Of a DNA stretch of 64,000 bases, positions 50,269 to 57,993 are shown piece after piece (position 1 is the stretch's first letter; every line of letters starts with the position of its first letter). The notes under the pieces were generated by a model that worked only from the letters and a program-made list of their open reading frames with translations, was not told the origin of the DNA and ran no database searches. This DNA comes from Shimazuella soli (GTDB lineage: Bacteria; Bacillota; Bacilli; Thermoactinomycetales; Thermoactinomycetaceae): assembly GCF_022511585.1 (NCBI RefSeq), contig NZ_JAKWBN010000002.1:186001-250000 (forward strand), read 5' to 3'. A program made the translations under genes and the position numbers.

Positions 50269-50679
50269 ATGGAAAAGATGCTAACGATACAAAAAATGTC
50301 ACAAGTAACTGGTTTGAGTACCCATACCCTAAGATATTACGAGAAGATTGGGCTTATTTCTTCTATTCGCCGCAAGGAAAATGGCTATCGTCTATATTCC
50401 GAGGCTGATATCGTATGGGTGGAGTTTCTAAATCGCTTAAGAGCGATCGGAATGCCCATACAGCAAATGCAAGAATACGCTGCACTACGTATGAAAGGTG
50501 ACGAGACGATTACCCAAAGACGAAAAATGTTAGAGGATTACAACCAGCAAGTGCAGCAACAATTGTTTGAAGTGAAGCAAAACTTAAGCGCAATCCAAGA
50601 TAAAATAAAGCTGTATCGAAAAATGGAAGAAGAATATGAGAGGTCAAAAGGGTTGAACAGATTAATAGAAGGAAGTTAA
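50269..50679 (+). CDS. MerR-family regulator, AdhR-like
   Basis: A 136-residue regulator. Residues 5-75 form the MerR winged helix (LTIQKMSQVTGLSTHTLRYYEKIGLISSIRRKENGYRLY). A coiled-coil dimer helix follows (residues 82-125). No metal-binding Cys is visible, as in the aldehyde-responsive AdhR/NmlR group apart from its single Cys, which is also absent here. ATG 50269 has only a weak ribosome site, and a TATACT box lies seven bases upstream, so a leaderless transcript is possible. GTG 50242, overlapping the CMD stop, is the alternative start. It probably activates both promoters at 49768 and 50232. Confidence 0.8.
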   Translation: MEKMLTIQKMSQVTGLSTHTLRYYEKIGLISSIRRKENGYRLYSEADIVWVEFLNRLRAIGMPIQQMQEYAALRMKGDETITQRRKMLEDYNQQVQQQLFEVKQNLSAIQDKIKLYRKMEEEYERSKGLNRLIEGS

Positions 50680-50681
50680 AT

Positions 50682-51425
50682 ATGGAAAAAAAATTAACAG
50701 GGAAAGTTGCTTTAGTAACTGGTGCTTCAAAAGGAATAGGAAAACAAATCGCGTTAGACTTAGCATCGCATGGAGCAAAGGTAGTAGTCAATTACGCCAG
50801 CAGTACAGCGGAAGCAGAGGAAGTAGTCGCTCAAATTAAATCAATAGGGTCAGATGCAATTGCTGTAAAAGCAGATATAAGCAATTTGACGGATATCAAA
50901 GATCTGTTCTACCAAACACTGTCTACTTTTGGTATGCTAGACATCCTTATCAATAATGCTGGCACAATGATAACCAAACCACTGGTACTAATGACAGAAG
51001 AAGAATTCGATAAACAGTTTTCGATTAATGTAAAAGGGACGTATTTTGCTATCCAACAAGCTGCGATGTTTATGAATGAAAATGGACGTATTATTAATTT
51101 GTCCACCTCTGTAGTAGGACAAATGTTTCCAAACTATAGTGTCTATGCAGGGACAAAAGGAGCTGTTGAACAATTCACTCGTCATTTAGCTAAGGAACTC
51201 GGCTCAAAAGGAATAACGATCAATGCGGTCGCTCCAGGTCCTGTAAATACAGAGTTATTTACAGCAGGGAAAACAGAAAACCAAATTCAAACGATAGGCA
51301 GTGGGAATGCATTTGGAAGATTAGGTGAACCAGAAGATATTTCAAATGTTGTATTGTTTTTAGCAAGCGATGAATCCGGATGGGTCACAGGGCAAACCAT
51401 TCGTGTAAATGGGGGTTTCATTTAA
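50682..51425 (+). CDS. SDR-family NAD(P)-dependent oxidoreductase
   Basis: A 247-residue classical short-chain dehydrogenase. The cofactor motif is ALVTGASKGIGKQIA (residues 9-23), NNAG is near 87, the catalytic Ser near 139 (LSTS), and YxxxK is YAGTKGAVE near 152. The C-terminal NGGFI ending is typical. It converts ketones or aldehydes to alcohols, or the reverse. It begins three bases after merR, so it is in the same MerR-controlled operon with the CMD protein. A bidirectional terminator follows. The substrate is unknown. Confidence 0.9.
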   Translation: MEKKLTGKVALVTGASKGIGKQIALDLASHGAKVVVNYASSTAEAEEVVAQIKSIGSDAIAVKADISNLTDIKDLFYQTLSTFGMLDILINNAGTMITKPLVLMTEEEFDKQFSINVKGTYFAIQQAAMFMNENGRIINLSTSVVGQMFPNYSVYAGTKGAVEQFTRHLAKELGSKGITINAVAPGPVNTELFTAGKTENQIQTIGSGNAFGRLGEPEDISNVVLFLASDESGWVTGQTIRVNGGFI

Positions 51426-51432
51426 TAGAAAC

Positions 51433-51460
51433 AAAGCTGACTGTATGATATGTCAGCTTT
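51433..51460. terminator. Bidirectional terminator between SDR and LysE genes
   Basis: AAAGCTGAC / GTCAGCTTT stem between converging genes. Confidence 0.85.
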
Positions 51461-51462
51461 TG

Positions 51463-52047
51463 TTATTCCATGAAGATAGTAATCGAAATATAAACCAATG
51501 ATAATGCCATCACGATATTAAAAGGTTTCCGGTACTTGGTCAAAAAGGTCTGAAACACAGAGCCAAATAAACTCCAACTAAATGTTGCTAAGAAGCCAAA
51601 CAGAGCGATAAGAGCAGAAAACCATATCAAAGCCATATTTGTGTGATAATAAGGTAAGATGAAGGTTGTGATCAACGTTATTCCAGATAAGATGCCTTTT
51701 GGATTGATAAACTGTAACAAGATAGCGGTAAAATAAATATGATCTTGTTTTTTGTCCTTCTTCTCATCTATCCCTTTGCTTGTGATGATTTTATAGGCAA
51801 GGTATAGCATATACAAACCACCTAATATGGTCATAGCAAACTGAACATTCGGCATGATGTCTTGCAAGAAGAGATTCAAGTAACAGCAGGCTAACATAAC
51901 AAAGAAATAACCTGTTCCCACTCCTAAGCAAAAGCGTACGGATTTTTTGACCCCGTATTTGTTCCCGAAAATCATGCCCATGATGTTATTAGGTCCTGGA
52001 GTAAAGCTGGTTACAAAGACATATAGCAAAAAAGAAAATACAGGCAT
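51463..52047 (-). CDS. LysE/RhtB-family amino-acid exporter
   Basis: A 194-residue membrane protein with six spans. The family start MPVFSFLLYVFVTSFTPGPNNIM is present (TPGPNN motif at residues 16-21), followed by the LGVGTGYFF span and LQFINPKGILSG near residue 112. It exports amino acids or related compounds. The ATG at 52047 follows AAGGGGAG. An XRE-cupin regulator is divergent, with shared inverted repeats between them; this pairing is common and suggests control by the exported substrate, which cannot be named. Confidence 0.88.
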   Translation of the reverse strand: MPVFSFLLYVFVTSFTPGPNNIMGMIFGNKYGVKKSVRFCLGVGTGYFFVMLACCYLNLFLQDIMPNVQFAMTILGGLYMLYLAYKIITSKGIDEKKDKKQDHIYFTAILLQFINPKGILSGITLITTFILPYYHTNMALIWFSALIALFGFLATFSWSLFGSVFQTFLTKYRKPFNIVMALSLVYISITIFME

Positions 52048-52067
52048 GCCAAATCTCCCCTTGAGGT

Positions 52068-52100
52068 ATGTTATAATGACTGATACAGACACTATAACAT
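52068..52100. promoter_or_regulatory. Candidate operator between lysE and the XRE-cupin gene
   Basis: Perfect arms ATGTTATA (52068-52075) and TATAACAT (52093-52100) with a 17-base spacer. A further copy of the TTATAATG core lies near 52129. Confidence 0.5.
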
Positions 52101-52157
52101 ATATTGCGTTTTATTGTACATATCGTACGTTATAATGTTTTATTGAAGGAGTTTAAG

Positions 52158-52712
52158 ATGGAAGAAATAAACCTTATTATTGCGAAAAACTTAAAAGTGT
52201 TGAGGGAAGACAGAAAACTCAGTTTAGAGAAAGTGGCTGAGTTAACGGGTGTAAGCAAAACAATGATCGGTCAGATCGAAAGAGGCGAATCGAGCCCTAC
52301 TATCAAAACTATTTGGAAGATAGCGAGCGGACTCAAGATTTCGTTTAGTTCCTTAATAAATACTCCTCTGCCAGATACAAAAGTAATCCGAAAAAACGAA
52401 TTGCAAACGCTGACCGAGTGTGATGGAAAATACCGGGTTTATTCGAACTTTCCTTTTGAAGACGGCAGGAGATTTGAAATTTATACGGTTGAAATTGAAC
52501 CAGGGGCATTTGTTCAATCAGAAGCACATTCAGAAGACACGGAAGAATATATCACTGTTTTTGATGGGGAATTAACGGTAGGTATAGGTGATGAGGAATT
52601 TGTCGTTCGTTCAGGGGATTCCATTCGGTTTAAAGCAGATCGACCACATGACTATATCAATAATGGACAGGTGCAGACGAATTTAAGTATGATTTTATAT
52701 TATCCTTCTTAG
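52158..52712 (+). CDS. XRE-cupin transcriptional regulator
   Basis: A 184-residue two-domain regulator. Residues 7-62 are an XRE helix-turn-helix (IAKNLKVLREDRKLSLEKVAELTGVSKTMIGQIERGESSPTI). Residues 110-180 are a cupin barrel with EPGAFVQSEAHSEDTEEYITVFDGELTVGIG and a DRPHDYINNG end, which bears His and Glu that could hold a metal or ligand. The ATG at 52158 follows GAAGGAG. The divergent LysE exporter gene is its likely target. Confidence 0.9.
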   Translation: MEEINLIIAKNLKVLREDRKLSLEKVAELTGVSKTMIGQIERGESSPTIKTIWKIASGLKISFSSLINTPLPDTKVIRKNELQTLTECDGKYRVYSNFPFEDGRRFEIYTVEIEPGAFVQSEAHSEDTEEYITVFDGELTVGIGDEEFVVRSGDSIRFKADRPHDYINNGQVQTNLSMILYYPS

Positions 52713-52727
52713 ATTAGGATAATAGTG

Positions 52728-52859
52728 ATGTATAAATTTTTAAATGAGAAATTCCATGTTAGAAACTTAAGTTCAGATTCATCTATCCTATCAGGTTTAG
52801 AACTAGCAAACAGCTACCGAGAGGAAATGAAACAATATTATGGAAAACGAACCAATTAA
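52728..52859 (+). CDS. Small 43-residue protein, unrecognised
   Basis: Frame ATG to TAA reading MYKFLNEKFHVRNLSSDSSI and ending YREEMKQYYGKRTN, with a terminator overlapping the stop. The ribosome site is weak (AGGATAATAGTG). It follows the XRE-cupin gene by 15 bases on the same strand. It may be a real small gene of that transcript or the tail of a lost one. The rest of the gap to 53070 is AT-rich and has nothing else. Confidence 0.4.
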   Translation: MYKFLNEKFHVRNLSSDSSILSGLELANSYREEMKQYYGKRTN

Positions 52860-52878
52860 AATAAATATTGGTTCGTTT
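52845..52878 (+). terminator. Terminator after the 43-residue frame
   Basis: Perfect 12-bp stem AAACGAACCAAT / ATTGGTTCGTTT followed by CTTTG. Confidence 0.8.
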
Positions 52879-53070
52879 CTTTGTACAGGGAAAGAAGAAA
52901 TGATATGGTTATATACTTTTTGAGAAGTAGTCATCGTAGTTGTATGCTATAATTTATCGAAATTGGCCGTTGAAATGAAGAAGAAGTGGTTTGTTTGTAT
53001 TCAATAAAAGTTTATTTGCCCGGAGTAAGAACAATCGGGCCCTTTGGTGTAGAATATCATCCTTCATAAA

Positions 53071-54567
53071 TTATTGTTGTTTGAGAGACATAAGAAAATC
53101 CTTTAAGCGCTCATCGAATGCAGCATCAAATGATGGAATTAATTCATCAATTCGTTGCTGGAATAGTTTAGGATCCTGAACACCAAGCTCCGCTCTTAAT
53201 TTTTTTTCTTCTGGCGAACCATTATCATCTAATATCATGGTCAGTATTTCCGCATTAAAAAATTTGCTAGGAGGCAAAACTAGGGAAGTCATCAAGGTTT
53301 GTGTTAGATAAAATCTGCTGTTGCCATTAGCTGCTAATTCCATCGCTTTTTTTGTGAACAAATCGATGTATTTCTGGACGAATGTAATCCCTTTTAAAGG
53401 TGGACCAACATGCTCGACACCCTTCCATCGTAAATCAGCAATAGAGCTCAGCCACCAAGCCGGGTCGATGGCTTCCTGCATCTGATGTAGCACATGTCGC
53501 TCAAAATATGGCTGTGGATTGCGCTTCTGTTCTTCCAGACAATTCCCGACTGTTTCTGCTTCAATTGCAGCTACTGTCATTCCTTGTCCATAAATGGGGT
53601 CAAAATTGCAGAACGCATCTCCCAGAACAAGCAGTCCCGACGGCCAAGTTTCCATTTTCTCAAAATGCTGCCGTACAGATTCAGGTGTACGATATCCACG
53701 AGGGCCTTGCAAAGGCTCTAAATGACTTACAGTTTTAGCAATTTCTGATGCATTTAGGTATTTGAGTTCCGCTTGGAATTCATCCGGTTTAGTGGGAGGA
53801 TAATGCTCACCACCTGCGCTAAACAGTAATGTTAAGGCTATATTATTTTCAATGCGCAAAAGCATACCAGTACTTATTCCTTTAGCAGGTTGTGCCTCTG
53901 ATATAACCGATCTCCATTGCTCTCTTGCTTGCGGAGGAATTTTGTAGTATTGGGTACTATAGCCAAGAGATACTTTGAGCACCTCAGGATCTGGTACAGT
54001 ATGACCAAGCGATGTCAACCATTTGATGACTTTTGAAGAGCGCCCAGCAGTATCAATAACCATATCTGCTGTAAGCATACCTTCCTGTTTCTTCTCATTG
54101 CGCTTTTTTGTATATATGCCAGTAATCGTTTGACGGTCTTCAGAAGATATCAAACCTGTAACTTCTGTATTTGTTAGGAAGTGAACATGTTGGATGTTTT
54201 GGACACGCCGACGGAGTACCCATTCTAACAAAGCTCTGCTGCTTGAAGCGCTCAAAAATGGAGGACGGGATACAAATGTACCGAACCGATTAACAAGCTT
54301 CGTTTCTTCGGCATACGAGGCTTGAGCACCATGGTCTAACAAATCATTCGTATAACCAGGGAAGTAACGTTCTAGAATCATGTGACCGCGTGGCAGTACA
54401 CGATGAGGATGGAAAGACTGTGGAGTGCCTTGCCTATTGGCTGGTGCTGTTGGTAATTCATCACGTTCCACAATATATACCTCTTGATAGTATTCGGATA
54501 GCATTCTTGCTGTTATCAGTCCAGCAATGCCTGCCCCAATAACTACAGCTTTGTTCATATTTGACAT
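53071..54567 (-). CDS. FAD-dependent monooxygenase/epoxidase-like protein
   Basis: A 498-residue flavoprotein. The FAD fold AVVIGAGIAGLITARMLSEYY is at residues 6-26, a GRSSKVIKWL loop near 185 and the second FAD motif GLLVLGDAFCNFDPIYGQGM near 310. The sequence QGTPQSFHPHRVLPRGHMILE near residue 48 is shared by a group of secondary-metabolism and hypothetical FAD hydroxylases. It could hydroxylate or epoxidise a lipophilic substrate. The ATG at 54567 follows AAGGAAGG. It is a single gene, with the TrmO gene 213 bases upstream on the same strand. Confidence 0.85.
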   Translation of the reverse strand: MSNMNKAVVIGAGIAGLITARMLSEYYQEVYIVERDELPTAPANRQGTPQSFHPHRVLPRGHMILERYFPGYTNDLLDHGAQASYAEETKLVNRFGTFVSRPPFLSASSSRALLEWVLRRRVQNIQHVHFLTNTEVTGLISSEDRQTITGIYTKKRNEKKQEGMLTADMVIDTAGRSSKVIKWLTSLGHTVPDPEVLKVSLGYSTQYYKIPPQAREQWRSVISEAQPAKGISTGMLLRIENNIALTLLFSAGGEHYPPTKPDEFQAELKYLNASEIAKTVSHLEPLQGPRGYRTPESVRQHFEKMETWPSGLLVLGDAFCNFDPIYGQGMTVAAIEAETVGNCLEEQKRNPQPYFERHVLHQMQEAIDPAWWLSSIADLRWKGVEHVGPPLKGITFVQKYIDLFTKKAMELAANGNSRFYLTQTLMTSLVLPPSKFFNAEILTMILDDNGSPEEKKLRAELGVQDPKLFQQRIDELIPSFDAAFDERLKDFLMSLKQQ

Positions 54568-54780
54568 GATTGTCATCCTTCCTTTTTGGTTCAACGATCT
54601 CAGATACGCAAGGGCAATTTACTCCTGCCTTTGGTCTATCTACTTTTTAGGTATCGAGCTGATGCCATGAATTCGAAAAATGGGTTACTTTAGCTTAGAA
54701 TCAAATTGGCTATTTCTTTAGTGAATTTGCTTATTTAGAGTTATCAACTTATTAAATTGACAATGTTGTGCAGCAGGCAG

Positions 54781-55242
54781 TCATCGCTCGATTCCATGAT
54801 CGAGCACAGGCTTCACATCGATAATAGGTGTGGCATCAAGTGCTTCTAAATCACAAACGCATATTCTTATGCTGTCGCTTGTGCTATCAATTGAAGTGAC
54901 CGTCACTCGATGTAGCCCGATCGGATTCGGACGGTCAGGTGATCGAGTATTGAATACACCAGTTTCCTTTCTCGTCTTATCTTCACGTGGATGTACTGTT
55001 AGAACATCTCGGCGCGCACGATCAAGCCATGTCAGTACTATTATTTTGGCACCCACCTGAAGATCACGAAGGCCGTCAATCACGTTTGGCTCGAATACTA
55101 TCCAAGCCTCGGGTGCTCCCTCATCGCCTTGCTTCGGAGCTTCTGTCCGTTCCACCAAAGGTGACTCAACCCATCCGATCGGTTGCAGAATGTATTTATT
55201 GCTATTTGATTTGTAAAAATTTTCTTTTTTATTCAATTTCAT
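54781..55242 (-). CDS. trmO: tRNA threonylcarbamoyladenosine N6-methyltransferase (TrmO/TsaA)
   Basis: A 153-residue SAM-dependent methyltransferase of the single beta-barrel TsaA/YaeB fold, which makes m6t6A37 in some threonine tRNAs. Family segments are YILQPIGWVESPL near residue 18, DGLRDLQVGAKIIVLTWLDRA near 60, and GVFNTRSPDRPNPIGLHRVTV near 92. The last is the SAM-binding signature. The ATG at 55242 is six bases after GGAG; an ATG two codons earlier overlaps that site. The next gene on this strand is the distant oxidoreductase copy 3. Confidence 0.85.
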   Translation of the reverse strand: MKLNKKENFYKSNSNKYILQPIGWVESPLVERTEAPKQGDEGAPEAWIVFEPNVIDGLRDLQVGAKIIVLTWLDRARRDVLTVHPREDKTRKETGVFNTRSPDRPNPIGLHRVTVTSIDSTSDSIRICVCDLEALDATPIIDVKPVLDHGIER

Positions 55243-55403
55243 TTTCATCTCCGATTTTATACTTTAAAACTGTTTTAGACTGGATCATGCTAAATGGGTT
55301 TCTATGCAATTTAAAATACAATTCCACACATTTAGTACATTCGGTATGAAACTGAAATTTGACAGTTATTTATATGATCAACTTAGTAGAGTAGCCGATT
55401 TTT

Positions 55404-55566
55404 TATGGTTGATACAATTTGGATACAAAAGAACGCGGTTTCTTGTAATTTGGAACCACCAAGGGATCGTCCAACCATGTGGCGGCTGTGCCATCTAGTA
55501 AGTTGGGTGTTTTTTCTTTTCAGAGTTGCAGATGGCGTTTTCTTTCAGCTTGTCTATCATCTTCAT
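55404..55566 (-). pseudogene. Frameshifted small reading frame, unrecognised
   Basis: ATG 55566 opens MKMIDKLKENAICNSEK and stops at a TAG. A -1 shift in the A-run after that Lys opens KTPNLLDGTAATWLDDPLVV then PNYKKPRSFVSKLYQP and TAA. Both halves have a normal protein-like mix, so it could be a broken 54-residue gene, a sequencing error, or a programmed slip (the run G-AAA-AAA-C is only weakly slippery). No ribosome site precedes the ATG. The rest of the gap 55249-55672 shows nothing else. Confidence 0.3.
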
Positions 55567-55567
55567 G

Positions 55568-55642
55568 TTAGACGTTTCTCAACGTATAGTTCCTACACCG
55601 GATCGAAGGGTTAGCTTTCGCTTTCACCTTTGTGTTCTCCAA
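55568..55642 (-). pseudogene. Decayed ECF41 sigma gene start, copy 3
   Basis: Begins 30 bases after the oxidoreductase stop, exactly as in copy 1, with the same leader (AACAGGAAGAAAGCG...ATC) and TTG start. The first codons LEN-TK match LENLKTEQ. It then loses similarity and stops after 24 codons. It is the relic of a third sigma gene of the ECF41 module. Confidence 0.7.
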
Positions 55643-55672
55643 GATGACAGACACTCGCTTTCTTCCTGTTGC

Positions 55673-56962
55673 TCACACTACAATGGTACTCTTAGGACCT
55701 GCCTCTATGTCTTTTAACACACGCTGTGCCGCACGTCTTCCGCTTGCCGCCGCAGCATCTCCCAAATTTTCTCCATGGGTGGCCCACTCTCCCGCCACGT
55801 AAAGCCCTGCGATTTCAGGGACGGCTGGACCGGGAAAGCGATCTTCTCTGCCTATATGCATAAAGTCATGGGCTACAACTATATTGGGGAGGTACTGCCT
55901 AGCGACGACTTCTTTCTGCCAACCTGGTTGGATCAAGTCTAACATCTGTTCGAGGAATCGTTCGTCCGCTTTTGGATCTGTTCCGCCAGTGCCGTTACTT
56001 TTCGTAATGTTCACCACCGATGTGCCGTCTTCACTTAGTCGAGTAAATTTTGATTGATTCACAAAGTATACGGGTTGATCCAAACCCAAAACCGCAAAAT
56101 GATCTGGTGCGGAAAGCCGCTTCAAATTAAGAGTCAGACTCGCCACCTTAATGACACGAGCCTGATCTTTCCAGCGTAAAACTGACTTACTTCCCGTATC
56201 TCCCAAAAACCGGGAGGTTACTGCGGGTGGGGTGGTGGAAATCACATGCGTGATGTTCATCTCTTCACCGTCGGCGAACTTTAGTTTACGAACAGACCCA
56301 TCATGCTCGATTTCCTTTACGTTTTTTCCTGTCATCATGGAGACACCTGACCGAACTGCTTTTTCGTAAAGCTGATCAACCAAGGTTTGCCAGCCATCCT
56401 GAACAAAGAATCCGCTATTCTTTTTCGTCGTGCGAGCTATAGAACGTATGGCGGGGCCAGCCAATTGATGATCTGGGTCTTGCGAATACGAATTTGTCCT
56501 GAACATGGCATAAGCGATACGACGAGCCATTGGATCGTGGAGTTCTTGTTCAATCCAACTCTTAAGACTAATAGCCGGCACGGAATCGGCATTGATTGTT
56601 GTCAACGTTTTAGAAAACTTCATAAACTCCTTTTTACCTGACCAACTCAGGTTTCGAGAGATTAAAAATCTAAAAATATGGGATACTTTATTGTTCCAGA
56701 GGAACGATACGTTTAACCCTGGATATCCCCCATCCATTCTTATACCTAAATCTTGAAAAATTTCATACAATGCCCCTCCCTTGATTATGGCATGAGCGCC
56801 AAAATCGAAGATAGCCCCGTTTTTCTTGGCAGATTTTGCCCGACCGCCAAATTGGCTGGCCTTCTCCAACAGGACAACGGATTTACCTGCTTGGGCCAAG
56901 TAAATTGCTGCTACCAGACCTGCAATGCCTCCACCGATGATTGCCACATTAAACTGTTTCAT
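55673..56962 (-). CDS. FAD-dependent oxidoreductase, copy 3
   Basis: A 429-residue paralogue of the genes at 39636 and 42013. The FAD motifs VAIIGGGIAGLVAAIYLAQAG and GLYVAGEWATHGENLGDAAAASGRRAA are intact. It resembles copy 2 more than copy 1 in the middle (RRIAYAMFRTNSYSQDPDHQLAG; LSAPDHFAVLGLDQPVYFVNQSK), so it probably came from copy 2. It has the ECF41-type promoter at 57004-57030 but its sigma gene is reduced to a stub, so it depends on the sigma factors 12 kb away. Confidence 0.88.
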   Translation of the reverse strand: MKQFNVAIIGGGIAGLVAAIYLAQAGKSVVLLEKASQFGGRAKSAKKNGAIFDFGAHAIIKGGALYEIFQDLGIRMDGGYPGLNVSFLWNNKVSHIFRFLISRNLSWSGKKEFMKFSKTLTTINADSVPAISLKSWIEQELHDPMARRIAYAMFRTNSYSQDPDHQLAGPAIRSIARTTKKNSGFFVQDGWQTLVDQLYEKAVRSGVSMMTGKNVKEIEHDGSVRKLKFADGEEMNITHVISTTPPAVTSRFLGDTGSKSVLRWKDQARVIKVASLTLNLKRLSAPDHFAVLGLDQPVYFVNQSKFTRLSEDGTSVVNITKSNGTGGTDPKADERFLEQMLDLIQPGWQKEVVARQYLPNIVVAHDFMHIGREDRFPGPAVPEIAGLYVAGEWATHGENLGDAAAASGRRAAQRVLKDIEAGPKSTIVV

Positions 56963-57003
56963 CATCCATACCTTCCTTCGCTATTTTGTCTTTCATAAAC
57001 TAA

Positions 57004-57030
57004 GACGGGGAAGGCTGTGGATTTGTGACA
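57004..57030 (-). promoter_or_regulatory. ECF41-type promoter of oxidoreductase copy 3
   Basis: On the minus strand TGTCACA (57030-57024), 16-base spacer, CGTC (57007-57004), followed by TTAGTTTA as in units 1-3. Confidence 0.85.
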
Positions 57031-57095
57031 TTCGTTTCTAACTTTTTCCTGTGAAAGGATGGCATGTGTAAGCCTTATATCAAAAATTTAAAAAA

Positions 57096-57124
57096 AAATG
57101 ACTTGAGTATACACTCAAGTCATT
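57096..57124 (-). terminator. Terminator of the sugar ABC operon
   Basis: ATGACTTGAGT / ACTCAAGTCAT stem with a T run on the minus strand. It closes the operon before the oxidoreductase promoter. Confidence 0.85.
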
Positions 57125-57153
57125 TATATCACTGTTAATTGTCTAACCTAGTT

Positions 57154-57981
57154 CTACTCTTTCACAGCACCAGAAGTTAGCCCAGCCACGATCCAGCGTT
57201 GGAAAAATAAGACCATGATAACGAGTGGAATGGTTACAATGACAGAAGCAGCTGCGATATCTCCCCAAGGGATGATAAATTGACCTTGGAACAAAGCAAT
57301 ACCTACGGGGATGGTTTTGTATAGTTCGTCTGTATTGATAGTAAGGGCAAATAGAAATTCGTTCCATGCAGCGATGAAGACCAAAATGGCAGTTGTAAAA
57401 GTCCCTGGTAATACGAGAGGGACAATGATTCGATAAAACCTCTGAAAAGCTGTGGCACCGTCTACTTTTGCTGATTCTTCTAATTCCAATGGGATTTGCT
57501 TGTAATAAGTTGTTAAATTCCAGACGGCAAGCGGAAGAGCAAAAGTAGTATATGGCAGAATCAAACCAAAATAACTATTGGTTTGATCGAATTGCTGCAA
57601 GAACAAATAAACAGGTGCAATTGTTGCAATTTGAGGAAACATAGAGACGGCGAGAATCACACCGAGTAAAATATTTTTACCTCTAAAATGCAGACGGGCG
57701 ATCGCATAAGCGGTAAAGGAGGCAATGATCAAGCTAAAAGCTGTTGTGATCGAAGCTACGACTGTGCTGTTCCACAAATAACGCAGAAAGGGTCGTTTTT
57801 GGTCTGTAAATACATTGATATAGCTTTGGAGACTAGGATTAGTTGTATAAAAAGAGAATGCCCGCTCACCGAATAGTTCCGTCGGCGGTTTGATGGATGT
57901 TATAAATTGCCAAAAGAATGGGAACAGAACAGCGAAGAGAAACAAGCATACAAATAAATAAAATACTATTTTCTTACGCAT
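57154..57981 (-). CDS. Sugar ABC transporter permease (MalG-like)
   Basis: A 275-residue inner permease with six spans. The first span is LFVCLFLFAVLFPFFWQFITS, and the ATPase-coupling EAA loop is ESAKVDGATAFQRFYRIIVPLVLPG near residue 180. The C-terminal GLTSGAVKE is typical of the CUT1 carbohydrate uptake family. It pairs with the larger permease 12 bases upstream and the lipoprotein at 60635. It is the last gene of the operon, which ends at the terminator. The ATPase is missing from the operon. Confidence 0.9.
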   Translation of the reverse strand: MRKKIVFYLFVCLFLFAVLFPFFWQFITSIKPPTELFGERAFSFYTTNPSLQSYINVFTDQKRPFLRYLWNSTVVASITTAFSLIIASFTAYAIARLHFRGKNILLGVILAVSMFPQIATIAPVYLFLQQFDQTNSYFGLILPYTTFALPLAVWNLTTYYKQIPLELEESAKVDGATAFQRFYRIIVPLVLPGTFTTAILVFIAAWNEFLFALTINTDELYKTIPVGIALFQGQFIIPWGDIAAASVIVTIPLVIMVLFFQRWIVAGLTSGAVKE

Positions 57982-57993
57982 GACTGTCCCTCC

